Origin: Trogon surrucura
Lineage: Eukaryota; Chordata; Aves; Trogoniformes; Trogonidae
DNA length: 64,000 nucleotides
Direction of reading: 5' to 3'
Assembly: GCA_020746105.1 (NCBI GenBank)
Contig: CM036618.1
Span: 112,661,308 to 112,725,307 of the forward strand
In this document: piece after piece, positions 26,377 to 40,210 of the stretch
Numbering within the stretch: position 1 is the first letter of the stretch
Layout of the letters: every line of letters starts with the position of its first letter
Made by a program: the position numbers and the translations under genes
The notes under the pieces: generated by a model
The model's input: the letters and a program-made list of their open reading frames with translations, nothing else
Databases searched by the model: none
Told to the model about the DNA's origin: nothing

Positions 26377-28117
26377 ATATGAATCAGGGAGAAGATAACA
26401 TGTCTGAACATGGAAAATTAATTTACCTTAGATCATCCAATTGCTCTTTGATAGGATGTGTATGCTTACTTGGAAGGTGAAAATCATCATATTTTAATTA
26501 CTATGCATCACTTTCAATAACACTGAAAAAAACCTGTATAAAACAGTTAAGGCTAAAAGGAATATTGCTGAACGCACATTACTTGCACTTAGGGTGGTTT
26601 GGTTTTTATTTCACCACCTTCCAAAAATGGAGCAGTGAAAAGTATAACACCTCTTTACATATTCTCTTTCTCTCTCTGCTACCAAGATACAAAATTAAAT
26701 CCATATGTTAGGAATTTAAATAACTCTACACCATGGCACACTGCAATAAACCTAATTACTGTGCAACAGTTTAGAAGCTTAACCATGGCTGTTAACAAAA
26801 AAGTTCAGATGCAAGGAATCCTTATTTCCATGCAATTTTAATTCAAACTAAAAAATTTGCTTTACCCTAAAATCAAAAATATCTGATAACGCTTGTTAAA
26901 AACAACAACAGAAATATTCACAATAGGAGGCAAGGGAGAAGAAGAATTCATATATTTGTGTGTTTCAAAATCAGTTTAAGATTAAATCATATTGCCCGAA
27001 GCTGGAATCAGTATGTTCAGCATAAGAAATATCCACTGCTGTGAGAATATAATCCAGAATTTCCATCCTAATTATCCAACAGCTACAAAACCACTTTTCT
27101 CCTGTGCTAAAGGCAGTACTTACAAGTTTCCAACCCATGCAGACACATTGCAAAAATACAGCCTCAGACATTGTACACTCCAGCCATACGCATTCTGGTA
27201 GCTGGGTCACACACAGCCTGCTACGCCACCTGAGTAACACCTTTGTCACCGATCCCACACAAGAGGAAATCATGCAGGAAGAACAAACCCAATGCTCATT
27301 AGTGAGAAAAGCTAAGCCACAAAATGAGATGCAGCTCACAGCAAACAAGTCTCATCTGTAAGCAGATTAGCCAGAGGAGAAAGAGCAAATCAAGTGCTGG
27401 GCTGCTGCACAGAGGAGAGCAAAAGCATCATCAAATTACATTTGGAAAGCCAAAGAATGTAAAACCCCATTTATGTCAGTTGCCATTAACAAGAGTGAAT
27501 TGCTCGTGCAATTAATACTACCAAAAAAAGCATAAAATACCCTAGAAGGTGGCCAAAGGAAGTTACCAGAAATCACTGGCGACATTTCTTTGTACCAGCT
27601 GGGCTTCATAAACTTCATCTGGCTCCTTAAGAAAAAGCCTGCATAGATCTCGGCATTGATAAGAGGTTTATTACAAAACAAACCGAGCTACTGGCAAATG
27701 AAAATCAGCTCCTTCCTCATAAAAGCATAAACAGGGGGGAATGGGAGCTGCAGAAGAGCCATCTTAATTATATTGTGGAAAGGCAAAAACATATGACAGA
27801 TCGAAGCAGTTACTGCAAAAGTTGCTTCTAAGCACTGGGCAGGAAGCAGCAGGGAGAGGTACCAGGTGTGACAATCTCATGGGAATCACTGGCTCTGCAA
27901 GCATTTTCTCCTTTCAGAAAGGATGTGCGACTTGTAGCAAATCACACCCTGAAAAGAAGTGTTGTTACACACAGAAGAGGCACATGGCATACCAAGACAC
28001 AGGAGCAGGAATATAGGGGGAGATGGACTGAAACGGTCTGCTGTGCTCATGAGCTCTTGTATGGCCTTAGCAGGAAAACAGCAACCTTGCAGTGAAAGAG
28101 TCTTTCCCATTTATTTC

Positions 28118-28392
28118 GTTTTACGACCCTTTCCTCTTGTCCTCCCACCATGCTGCAAAGAGCCCAGCTGTACCTCTCTGCCAGCTCACCCAGGTGCCAG
28201 GGTCTGCTGTTCCCCCCTAGAGCCATCCCTTGTCCAGCCTGAACAAGCCGCAGCCCCAGAGCAACCACCACCCTGACCTCCTTGGTGGCCATGGTCTAAT
28301 TCACCAGCTTCCTCCTTCCTGGGATGGCCAAAACAGGATGCTTAATAGATCACTTCCCTTGGTCTGCTGGCTACCTTACCAATATCTTCAGC
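28118..28392 (-). mobile_element. Old CR1 LINE internal fragment
   Basis: Antisense, diverged CR1 covering part of ORF2 rather than the 3' tail. Landmarks from left to right: cgaccctttcctcttgtcct, cctagagccatcccttgtcc, agcctgaacaagccgcag, aattcaccagcttcctcctt, ggccaaaacaggatgct and gatcacttcccttggtctgc then tggctacc. These correspond in order to the conserved CR1 segments usually reading (antisense) tttcctcttgtcct, gagccttctcttctccaggct, caccagcttcgttgccc, ggcccaaaactg and gatcacttccctactcctgctggcc. Intervening parts are shortened. Frames at 27959-28569 over this region are by-products. No functional coding capacity. Confidence 0.75.
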
Positions 28393-31300
28393 TCCAAAGT
28401 AGGAGAAGAAGGAGGAGCAGAGGGCAGGAAAAAGACCAGAAAATATACTTGCACAAGCCAACCTGAATGTCTCGCTCTCCCACCGCCACGGCACAGGGAC
28501 ACAAAATTTGTAGGCTTTGGCAAACTCAGGAACCCATTTTCACCTTCTCAAAGGAGAACAGCAGTTTAAACATCACCACCAGCGTGCAAAAAGACCCCTC
28601 AACCAAATCAACCCAAACCCTTCCCTCCCAAAATCCCACAGAGACTGGTGCTCAGTGCTCTGGACACAGCCCTAGTGCCTCAAGGACCCAGAGCGAGGCA
28701 AACTTCTGGAAACAGCACACACCAAGCAAGGGAATAACAGAATTCTTCAGTTCTTCCATAACCCCAGGCCATTCACACCAAAGCTGCAGCTTCCTGCTGT
28801 AAGTAGTTAATGAACATGCCAAGAATGATGCTCAGGACACATATTCTTGTATTTGGGAAGGGATGGGGGGTGAGGGGGAAGAGAGGGGACTATTTAGAAT
28901 TCAGGATGATTCGATGCTGTGCTTCCCAGATGCATCTCTTCATGTGGAAAATTAGCACGGTGCCCGACACAAAGATGGATTTTTACGGCTTTCTCCCTGT
29001 GGTCAGCCACAGAGAATCACTGGTACAAACGTGCAATACAAACATATGTGAGAACTGAGGTGCTTTAGGATCCCCCGGGTAAAATAACTGCGAAGCAAGA
29101 TAATGAAGGTACAGAAGGCAGAGGAGCTCTACTAACCAGCAAGGAGGGAATACCTCCTCTTTTGTCACCGTTTAGGGGAACTTGAGAGATGCGGTGGAAA
29201 AATATTTTGCACCAAAGAGAAACCCATTGAGGCAGTGACATAATACCAGTGCAGCCAATCAAAATGTAAAATAAACCACAGCCTATGTGTCAATAGGCTG
29301 AATCAATACCGTCACCTCATAACTGTGATTCTTTCCCCTCCTCTGTAAACATTTGAGAGAGATCACAGGGTGTTGCCTGCCTGTGATAATCTGTCAGAAT
29401 GCACAAAATGAAGAACGAGTCAGTAGTGTCGTGACCAAATTCTGTGTGCTTTGCAGTAAACAAGAGAAAACAAATATATAAAGTGAAAAAAAAATCAAAT
29501 ACTCTAAAGCTTTTATACAGGTATGCCCATATTGTAAAATAAGTAAGACGACTATTAATGGCCTTCTGTGCAAAGGATGGACATGGCAAGAGAAACCACA
29601 AATATAGTAGATGGTCTGTGTTCCACAGGTTTACTGAAAATAAAAAAAAAATATATAAAAAAAAAATTATCTCAGCACTGACCATCAACACCACAATATC
29701 GGACAGTGCAGACAGGATAAATATAAACCCAATGGACAATAAGGCTTCATTTCCACCTGTCCGTCTGCAAATAGTAGCAGAAAATTAAAGTGTTTGCATG
29801 ACATTTTGAAACATCACCAAGACACCCATGTCAGACATGAAGACATTTCTCCAGCAGTATTAAGCTTTTAAAAGAATTAGAGAAAACAAATTCCTGCAAG
29901 CTGCAAGAAGGTGTACAGTTCAACAGAAGAGTTCTCTCAGCTAGCAAAGAGGAAGGCTGTGAATCTCTGTGTCTGTATCATCTTGCTGCAGTGTAAATGT
30001 TTATTACATCCACTTTCTTTTACAAGAAGAAGGAACAAATTCCATCCAGGCAAGGACTAAAGCAACATCAGCTTCAGATGCCAAGATTATTTCTGGCAAA
30101 TTATAGAAGTATTTTTTCATTTCATATTGTGAGCTCCCTTTGCTGATATATAAACAGTTGTGAAAGGAGCTTCCAAACTACAAAATTTCAGACCCAAAAT
30201 CTTCTGCTGTTTGGCATCAGTTTTGCTTGAGGACAAACCCACTAGGAAGGGAAGCCAAGAACCTCTACTTTATATTAGAGAACACTTGTCAATCTTGAGA
30301 TTTTTTTCAATGAACTGTTTCTGTCTCAAAAATGTTAGTCACTGAACATTTGTTTCACACTGGACGTTTCTAGCTTCTCTGTTAAAGAAAGGTAGCGGTA
30401 GGTGCAGTCAGGCTTCAAAGCGTGCTACACATCTGGAGTCAACAACCACACAAACTTAATAAATGACCTCTGGGTAGCTGAGACGGTTCCTGGTGGGCTG
30501 CACATGGGCCCACGCTGAGGTATGTGCATTATGCTGCACTGTGCTGCAAATTACCCAAACTAATGCTGCTTCAGCTGTACCTACCAGAGCCTTGCATGGA
30601 GATGTGGCAACTCTAGCTCAGGTGCCAGAGGAGCTTTAGCTGTCTGACTCAGGTGGATATCAGAATTCATCATCCAAATCCATCTTTACCATTTCTTAGA
30701 ATTTCAAATCCATTTATGTTTAAAAAAAAAAAAAAGTACCATACATGAACATATCGAGTGCATCAGACAACTCTTACAAAAAAAAGCTTAATACAGATAC
30801 TGGAAAGACCAAAGCTTTGTGCAGCTACCATGCCTAAACAACAGGAACAAACATTCTATAAATGAACTACAAAGGAATTACAAATTCTGCAAAGTCGAAA
30901 ACTGGTGCCCCCTTTCCAGTCCTACTGACCTATTAGTAGTCAAACTGCAGCATCTGAAGGTCATTCATTATTTATACCCTGAGCACTTGGCTAACGAGCT
31001 GGATTTAACATTTTTAGTTAGATCATTTACACAAATGACTCTCACACTGTCAAGAATACCTAAGCTACAACAGCCTTGTATTAAAATGCAGGACATGAAG
31101 GTTTTTCCCTCACTCCACCTTTTTTTTTATCCAAAGAATTTGCTAGTCAGGAAAATGGAAGTAGTTCATCTTCCTGTTGTAAAAATCTTGTAATAACCAG
31201 AGATAACAGTGCTATGTCATCATCTGGCAGAAGCAAACACTGGTATTTGTTAAACAACCTTATCCCTGCATCCTTTATCACCTCAGGTTTACCCAGTTGG

Positions 31301-34000
31301 GTTCAACAACAGTCAAACTTTTCTAGATCTTCCTGCTGAAATGGTATATTGCAGCCAGCTTCCATTCAGAAGCCAAAATATCAAAATAAATTATTTTTTC
31401 TTGGATGCTCTTCAGCCAGACTCTCATAAGAGCTGGCCTCCTGCCTCCCTCAGGCCATCCGAGAGTCTCTATGCCCATCTTACTTTGTTCCTGTACTACG
31501 AAGTATCACTTTAAAAAAAAAAAAAAAGCAGTACTTGTCAGATCTCTGGAGAGTTATGCACAGCATTGAAATACTGGCTTGAATCCATCTGCAGGGAGAG
31601 CCGTTCTATTGGAAACCTGAACCTTCACAGCAGTTACATCACATTCCTTCTAGCAGTATTCTTTATAATTAAAATTTCACATTATCATGGCAGAAAACGA
31701 TCACAAACTACAGGGCACGAGAGATGAAAGTTAAGCAAGATACCATTGATTACAATACTTGAAGAAGCTAATATAGCTCAGCTGGAAAGGGAAATAACAC
31801 ATTTGCATTATCAGTGGACTGTAGGTAACACATACTGGCCCACGATGCAGAAAGCCAAATGCCCTTTGCATACAATATGCCCCTACACAACAATTTTTAA
31901 TTATTTTTTTTTAATTAATGACACTTGTAAATTTTTCATGGAATCTTGTAGAATAGCAGGAGTGTGTGCATGTATAAAAATAAAAAATAATAAAAAGCAA
32001 AAATCACACATCTCTACTGGGCTAACCAGGACTTTCGATAAGCAAGTGCCATGGGAAAACATTCTGCTGCTTCATTACCCTGTATCAAAGAAATGTGCAA
32101 TTTAGATGAAAGCTTCTAGCAATTCTAGCCTCATTTATTATCCTTCAGATAAAATTTGTAATAAATCAAATCAGCAAGAAGGTAGAAGCTTAAAGTCTCA
32201 ACAGCACTACACATGGTGCATAGATCTAAACAAAGCAAAAATATTTCAATATTAAGACAGATTATCAATGTGTATCTATTGTAAAACTCTTCCATCAAAA
32301 ATAACTAAATTTTTGCTAAGACATTACACATCATGCGAGGCATAGAATGCAAATACATTATCAACATATTGACCAAAATTCTTTCTACAACTTTTGTCTG
32401 AAGTCTAAGGAATGACGAGACATTAACAGCAGTTTCGTGTTTTTCCCCTAATACGCCATTACAGTTTAAGACTGCAAGTTTCTAAGGATAAAAGAGTAAT
32501 TTTTCTTCCTTAATAATATGACTATTTTCCCATTAAATACTCAGCTGCATCCATTTATAATTCTGAATGAGAATTTCACCAACTCCAGCATTAGATCATC
32601 TTTGGTTAGGTACCTCTGTGTTACAACTTGCAATTTAGGAGACCAAATTCTTTATGTAACAAATGGTTAGAAGTCAATGGAACAATTCAGAGCATCTGTG
32701 TTAGATGTATGAGTCTGATGATGCAAAGACCTCCCCAAAGTGCTGAAATTTGAATTATTTGTTCAAATTGCAAACACGCTAACAAACAGATTATTTCTAT
32801 TCAAGACTTTAAATCCCAGAGAAACAAGAAGTTTCTTGAATCAGATTTCGAGAGAATTAAAACCACATCATTACAAACATGGTGCAGCTTTCAGTGATGC
32901 CATTCACCGGTTTTCAATAATAATGTAAGAATAGGAAGAACCGCCTGTTATGTCCTTTATGAACAAAGCCACTAATAACAAGTAATCAGCCCATCCAGTT
33001 AAAGCTGATGAAATACAGACATCTCCTGTTTCCACAGAGAAGGGGTAAGTTCAGGACTGAAAAGAGGAGGATGAAAGCACAGGGGAGGAAGGAGAATTTT
33101 GAGCCTGGGCAGAACTGCCTAGGACCAAACTAGTAGGGGTTTCTTCTCCAAGGCCCAGAGAAGAAAATTCAGTGCTCAATGTATCTGCCTCGCAGCATGA
33201 CGATATCTGATCATTAGCACGGCAACAGGGGAACAAGCAATATTTTGTTTTCTGGTCAACTTGGATAAGAAAGGATATGTAAAATTAAGGAAACGGCACA
33301 AACAGAAGGATGAAGAGAATTCTTTCAACTAGAAAAGAAAATTACACGATTCTCCATTACTAAAGAGCTACTATCTTGAGGATAAAACACTCAAGTTTCC
33401 ACCAGAGGTCAACTCACACAGAAGCAGGTTTGGAGAACAGCATACAATTTCCTTTACAAACAAACCCTTACACCTTTGTTCTATTGGAGGTGTTTTTCCA
33501 CTGTACAAAGAAGTGTCAGTTTTCATATGTGAATATAGTAGTTACGCAGCAAAAATCAGAGGTTGGCCACAGCCTTACCAGGGCAGTCCAAGTAGAAGGT
33601 GTAACCTGAGTGGAAATAGTTTCTAGAACCTTTCTATTCCTGTCCACATGGAAGAATTCCAGTAGCAAGAAGCATTTATTTTACACTCATCATCCAAACC
33701 ACTAGAAAGACAACATGCTAGAAAATTCAGGTAGACTGGCATTGGCTATGCCTGTCACAAGTGGATGTATCTAAAGCCAATGCCTTCAGTACCAGTTTTC
33801 ACAAGTGATCAACAGGCAGAAGCCTCTCTTAGAACAGCAGACTTTGCTTTTGCCACCAGATTTTTCTGGCTGTGAATGCTAGATTCTCCAATGCTCGATG
33901 TCTGGAACTCCTGGCCCAGTTTCTCTTTAGTGAAATGCAGAAGTCTAATATATTCTACTTCACCCAAGTGGAGTAGTATCTCTTGCTTCACCCACTTCTC
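28393..34000. other. Unique non-coding DNA
   Basis: No gene or classified repeat apart from the G-quadruplex motif at 28855. Frames of 111-140 codons at 28467, 29317, 30819 and 31746 have no recognisable content and come from skewed or AT-rich stretches. A13-15 runs near 30721-30735 and 31511-31527. Confidence 0.55.
28855..28888 (+). other. G-quadruplex motif
   Basis: Four G-runs with 2-3 nt loops: GGG (28855-28857), GGG (28860-28862), GGGGGG (28865-28870) and GGGGG (28874-28878), with a fifth run GGGG at 28885-28888. This meets the usual G3+N1-7 criterion on the plus strand. No adjacent promoter or gene is visible. Confidence 0.8.
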
Positions 34001-37000
34001 CCCCTCGAGCACTTATTCCCTCTCACAGGGTGGTCAGCATCATCACTTGCTGTGAAACATGAAGCAAGAAGTTCAAGTATTAGCTTAGCTTGAGACACTG
34101 CACCAGCCTTGCAGTTGCCCAAAGTGCAATCACCCAACTCCAACTCACTGGGCTCAGCAACCGGGTGATAGCTGTTTTCAAGGTAGAACTTCTTTTGGTT
34201 TACTGAGTTTTATTTAGCTCTGAGCTCTACTGCTATTGTGACTGTTCTAGGAGGTGTCAACCCCTGGCAGCCAGAAGAATATTATTACTGCCTACAGTAT
34301 GCCTTACTTTGTCATAAATGTCCCCTTCCTCAGGGGAGACAATAGTACACTTCCAGTTAAACAGCTGGGCTAGTGGAGACGCTGGTGTTCCTTCTAACAA
34401 CTGACAGTAGCCATATTGCTCACTATATTTAATATCAGTTAAAAAAAAAAAAGTAACATCCCAACAACAGCCAGCAGACAGTTGGCAGTACTTTGACTAT
34501 GCTGCTTATTAAAATCCATGGCAGGTATTTATATCGCACTTAGACTGGCAATTCGTAAGACACGTCTGTAGTTTAAGTCTCCAAATTAGCGGCTATGATT
34601 TATGACAAGGGCACAAGCACAGTTTTATTGCAACAAAACTGTCAGCATCTGTGCTCAGGTAAGCCTGATCTCCAAATGCTTACTTGCCAGAGTAAAAACG
34701 TTAGTGACAGGACAACCTAATAGAGGGGAAAGAAAGGAAAAAAAAAAAAAAAAAAAAGAGAGAATACCACAACCATGCAAAACACACACAAGGACTACAA
34801 GTATTTTCTGCTTCTTCCAACTGGAACAGCAGGGCCTGCTTTCCTTACTGTAAAACTGCAAAGCCCAAACTCTAGGATTGCCGATATTTCTCATGGCTTG
34901 CTCCACTGAGCTAGTTTCAGGTCTCACACACACACACCTCAGCTGTTTGCTCACAATCCCTCGGTTGCCACTACAAAGAACATTTCCTAAAGAGGTTTTT
35001 TTTGTGCATGGAGGAACCAGAAAAACATAGACGCACAATTTCTTCTCTCTTCATTCATGCAGTAGTAATCAGAGATTTTTTTTTATTAATGCCCAAGACA
35101 AAACCTAACCTCCCATCAGCAGAGGGTGATCAAGAATATTTTCTGTGCATAGGTTCAGCGCAAATGAAGAGTTTTTCCAGAATTCTAGATTCCCCTTGAA
35201 AACAAGTAGCCTTCACTGCCTGACAGATGATACAAGTTACTACGGAGCTGTAGCATCAGCATGTATAAATATTACTTCCCACTTATTTGGGCCCTGGTTG
35301 CTGCTCTTTACTTTTGATCTAGAAAAAAAAAACAACAAACAAACAGTGAAACCTTCTTATTCTGCTAATACGTTTTTCCTTGTCTATGAAAAGCTTCCAT
35401 AGCTACCATGAGACAAGTTCGCAGGCAATGCCTGTGAGATGCCACAGATTGCCACTCCTAGAGAATATCTCCCAGTGACCGAGGAGCAAGAGAAAGGCCA
35501 CCAGCCAGGGGAGCTACTCCCTTTACAGGGTTTATTGTCTGTGAGCAGGTAGTGTTTAATGTCTCTGAGTCCACAGCTACCCAGTGACAAAAACAGACAT
35601 TAAGGGAGAAGAGTATGCTTCAGAGGCAGAGGTGGAAGCAGACAGAAGACACAGATGCCCGTGTCCCAACAGTGGTGGCAGCTGTAACCAAGAGCCATGC
35701 AGGCCAGTGCAACTGAATTACACTATTTTGACAATGATTCAAATATCACAATGTCTTTCAGCATCCCCTTTATTTCCTTCATCAGCTCACTACTTATGGT
35801 TTTCACCAGAAAGAGAAGAAACACGCTTGTGTGAAACAAAGCTGGTCTTGCTCCCCAAAATGCTGAAGCAGTACATAAAACCCATGCTAACGCTGCTCCG
35901 TCATCCCAATCTATATTTAGCAAAGCTAAATCCTATTTATGGATTCACACATGTATCGTATCAAGCAAACTAAAGAACCAATTACATCCTCAATGTCATT
36001 ATCACAGTGACAGGGCAATATAAAACACAGTAACTGCCTCTCATTGCTCAGTTAAACAGACACATTTCTAGCTGTTTGGTTACCATACACAAACTACATT
36101 ACAGCCAAACACTTAAATCTTTCCTTTGTGAAAAACTCTTTATTACTACATGTCTGCATTTTTACAGATTAAATTAATACTACAACCTTGTGCTAAAGAA
36201 CTGGATTGTACTGTTTATAGCTGTGATCTCACAAAATCTTACACTGGGCTGTCAGGTGGTCCTTGGCATTTCCATCCCCATCCTTAGCAGTACATGCAGA
36301 AACTAAGAGAACATCCAGAGATGGGAATACTTTTAATTGTTTTTCCACCAGAGCACAAGGAGAAACAACAGGGCACAAAAAGTCACAGCACTCAATCATC
36401 TCTCAGCTCTGGTTAGAATCAATAAGCAGCTGTGAACGCCCGCTCTTCTGACAATGCAGCCTCAAGAAAAAAAAAAGAAAGGGTGGGGGGTAAAGAGAAA
36501 GAAAACATTAATCACTGTAAATCAATAGAGTAATGAAATTTTCTTGCATTGGAAATAACAAGAAGGGCACTTTATTTAATCATAATTTTGCACAGTCTAG
36601 ACTCACTTTCTACCCCAATTTATGTACACACATACAGAGAAAGATCAGCTGTCCCCACCAGCAGCAAACACTCATTCATCTTAAAATTTCTATTTTTTTT
36701 TTTAATAGATACATCTTTCTCTTCTCTCAAGGATATTCTCAAAGACAAACCAAATGCATTTTAGGAGATACCTAGCTCTCACCACTAAGTCACCTGCTTC
36801 TCATACTAAAAAGTTATAACTTGGGTTTCTTGTCTAATAAAAACTGGATTGCAATAGTAACCATTCCTGTACAAAAGATCAGATTCTTTTAGAAAACTGA
36901 TTTTTTAGAATTTTGTCCCCAAGTGTACGAAAGAAAACAATTAAGGGAGTGGAATCAAACGAAGGACTTAAAAAGTGTTTCACTGGTACCTCTGTAGACA

Positions 37001-40000
37001 GCATTATTAAATCAGAATAGCTGACTCATTATGCTATTGAATAGCTCTCCAAGCTCTTACAAAGATGAGCCCCTTCCTCAACATCTGCCACTATGAGGTC
37101 TTCAGCTCCCTAGCCATGCCATAACTGGTACAATTAAAGCATTGCTGTGCAGGTCAACAACACATACGGCCACAATTTAGAAGTATTCAACAGCCAAAAT
37201 CACACTGAGTAACTCGTCTTTGTGATGCATAACAGCAGTGCTGAGGAAGAAAAAAAAAGCCAAAAAAAAAAAAAAAGACAGCAGTCACAAATGGGGTTGT
37301 AGGAGATAGATTTTTGCAAGAATAGGTAACCAGAGAAGACTTTGAAAGGCTCAAACAAAAGAGAAGCAGAAAAGCCCATTACCACAAAAAAAAAAAAAAA
37401 AAATAAAGAGAGACATTGCATGGAAGGGTGGGGAAGAGACATGGCAGACCCCGATGCTTTTCTGACCTTCTTAAATCTTCTGTTCCCTACCACTAAGTAA
37501 AGGTCAACACTCTTCCTCATAATATTCTTACTGGTTCTGCTTGACAGGACACAGCTGCCTTGCAGCCCTCCATGCAGCAGCCTCACACAGCCATGGGAGA
37601 GCAAGGTGAATATTTTTTCCTAGTACGACAGCCCCATTGGGCCATTCCTGGCAGCCCAGCAAACCGGGGTCAGCCCTTTGCCAAAGCAAGATGTTGCTCT
37701 GCTGTTGGACCTGCTCTCAGCTGCAGCAAGAACAACCTGCCCTTTACTCTGGCTGATATATCCTTTACAGCTGTAATAAGAGTCAAACGGATCAAGAAGT
37801 GCAATTGTGTGTCCATCCCAAGTTTCACTTGGCGAACAACATCATGTGAAGCCCAGGAAAATATGTATTTGGGGGCACACTACAAGATTTCTGTCAGCTA
37901 GATGACTTCTCTCTTGTCCTCCTCAGGACTTTTTCCAGGGGACAGAGCATGGAAAATAAACAGAACACATATACATGTGTTAATTATTCTGGCTTAAAGG
38001 TTTTGTCTGTTTTCTGATAGCTGCTTCAGAATGTAAATGAAAAACGTCTATGAGAGGAAGACTCATAAAATACTGTCACCTTAAGCACTGCATACTTGGA
38101 AAAGTAATTTTTCAAATTATACTCACCTTGCACAAATTGTATATTAATTGCTTAAGCCTCAACCATCAAAAACAGGCTTGTTTCTGTTGCAATGGGAAGG
38201 TGTTTTTGACCACATGATAAATGTCAGTACTTATTAAACCATGTCTAGGATGCCCTTTTAACATCTATGCTGGCTTTGTGATCTCACTGTTGAAGCTTGA
38301 CAAAGCTGTGGAAAATGAATTTGGAAACCTCCAACAGGCAGTAGGTTTAACTGAATGTTATTAGGAAGAGCCTTAGTCCCAGATGTACCAAGCTACACAC
38401 TCTCTCTCCCTTGTTTTGGATGCTAGCTAGCAGCCTGTAACTCTGAGAAGCACGTAAACACATTTCTACTCAATTGGGTCAAAAAACACTGCCATGCATT
38501 CAGAAATAGTGTCATGCACCCATCACAGTGCTCTGAGACTGTGCCAAGCTACAATATTTGCATTGGAAAAGCACACGACTCTAACCGAGCCAGTTCTATA
38601 AACTTTTCAAAAGGGTTGCTTCTTACTTTCTTAGGTCAGTAATTAAAAACTTTTTCATAGAGTCACTTTATTGAAAAAAAATAGTTCTGCTACGCTCTGA
38701 GATTAGGACTATGTCTCTTGCTTTCTCTTTCAGGCAATAAGCCTACATGATTTGAGTAAGCAAAGGGAAAACTCTTACCTAGTTCACATTCAATCAGAAA
38801 GTGGACCTACCTGGAACACACTCATCACGAATCTGTCACATAAATATCTTTCTTGAAGCAAGTTCACAGAAAGATAGTAAAAATAACTTTAAAGCGTGTC
38901 AAAAACAACCTCCCTAGATAAATGCCAGCAATAAATATCAGCAATCCCTTCCCCCCCACACAACCTCAAGTCATGCCAAATTTAGTATTTCACTCCAAAA
39001 TCAATTAATTGCACTGAGGACATATGCTGACCTTGAGCAGTTACATGATTCATTAAAAAATTATGACAGCAAGCTAGATACTAGACATCACAGATCTTGA
39101 CATTTCATCTTTGACTTCAATCTTTTCGCTGTCATGAGAAACATCCAGTAAAATCCTGGGCAACCAACATCCCAAATGGCCAGAAAATGCTCTGCAGAAC
39201 TGCCAGCTGAAAACTTCCACAATATTAGTGGTTTTCACTATGCACCAGCTGTTGAGACCACATGGCTTTGCCCAAAATCTTAGCTTCTGTGTTGGCAATA
39301 TCTGTTCCCCAGATATGCACAGGAAAGATTGAAATGATAAATTATATCAGCTCATACTACAAAGGAAGAGGAAAAAACCTCAGTCTAGCATAAATATATA
39401 TATATATATGGTGTAGCACAACAGTTCCCCACTTGTTTACACGAACCACCTAGTTTGTCACATGCTCTGTAAAGATAAAGGCATTTTTGTGATGTGTTAT
39501 CTTCAGTGCCCCACCTATTACAATAAGAAAGTATATTCACTCATAATTGTATTAGAAATAATATAACAAAAGCCAGGTTTGCATGTTTGTAATCAGTATC
39601 ACTTGAACAAACTCATACCAGAGTGTGTAGCAGCTTGACCAATGAAGAACCAAATAAAGAAGTCATGATCTGTCTAGCTTTAAAAACAAAACTAGGTACT
39701 GCTGTATCACTTACTGCCAAAGTATCTTCCAGAGAACTTTCAAGCTAAAACAAACTCTGCTGCTACTACCACAGTGCCCTGGAGAGGAATCCCACAGGTT
39801 AAACTTCAGCCTTGCTTCTGTGTTAACACCTTGTGCTTCTACTTGCTAAAAAAGGCTGTGATCTAAGCCTGTTTTAGGCAAAGAAGAAATAATCAATATT
39901 GCCCAGTGAAGGAACGCACACACAAAGTTGTTAGTGTGCTGCAAGCCAGGCTACAGACCTGCCAGACTCCATCATCTCAGCGGACAAAAGGTGTTAGGAA

Positions 40001-40182
40001 GGCAGGCTGAAATACGTTTATTTGAGAGCAAGATCATCAGCAGGGCAAAGGCAAGATTTTCCTGTGAAAAAAAGACAAACTGCACTGATCTATTCTAGCT
40101 GAAGATCTCACCCCAGCTTTCATTCAGTTTTGAGGGAGATTTTCTTGTAGCAGTTTCAAATAGTAGCAAGGATAAAAACAAT
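34001..40182. other. Unique non-coding DNA
   Basis: No gene or classified repeat. A20 at 34738-34757, (CA)6 near 34926-34937, A18 at 37386-37403, a 12-bp palindrome tgctagctagca at 38421-38432 and (TA)n at about 39393-39409. Frames up to 134 codons (37200-37604, antisense) are translations of A/T runs. Confidence 0.55.
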
Positions 40183-40210
40183 GGGGGGGGGGGGGGGGGG
40201 GGGGAGGGGG
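40183..40210 (+). repeat. Poly-G run (G22, then A, then G5)
   Basis: An uninterrupted run of 22 G at 40183-40204, one A, then five G. Long mononucleotide G runs are rare in vertebrate DNA and difficult to sequence, so exact length is uncertain. It could fold as a G-quadruplex. Confidence 0.9.

Larger units (their letters stand above)
22848..28117. other. Unique non-coding DNA
   Basis: No gene or classified repeat. Holds the 16-bp tandem repeat at 23029, a perfect 12-bp palindrome aagcttaagctt at 24605-24616, CpG-containing sequence at about 24877-24984, an A-rich tract at 26222-26249 and the regulatory-like pair at 26337-26376. Overlapping antisense and sense frames of 80-125 codons at 26971-27361 have no recognisable content. 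Confidence 0.6.

Noticed and set aside
29317-29739. 140-codon antisense frame with hydrophobic stretches
   Set aside because: Hydrophobicity comes from A-rich plus-strand DNA read in antisense; no membrane-protein family recognised.
37200-37604. 134-codon antisense frame
   Set aside because: Contains poly-Phe segments translated from A18 and A15 runs; compositional artefact.
38421-38432. 12-bp palindrome tgctagctagca
   Set aside because: Short palindromes of this length are expected a few times by chance in the window.
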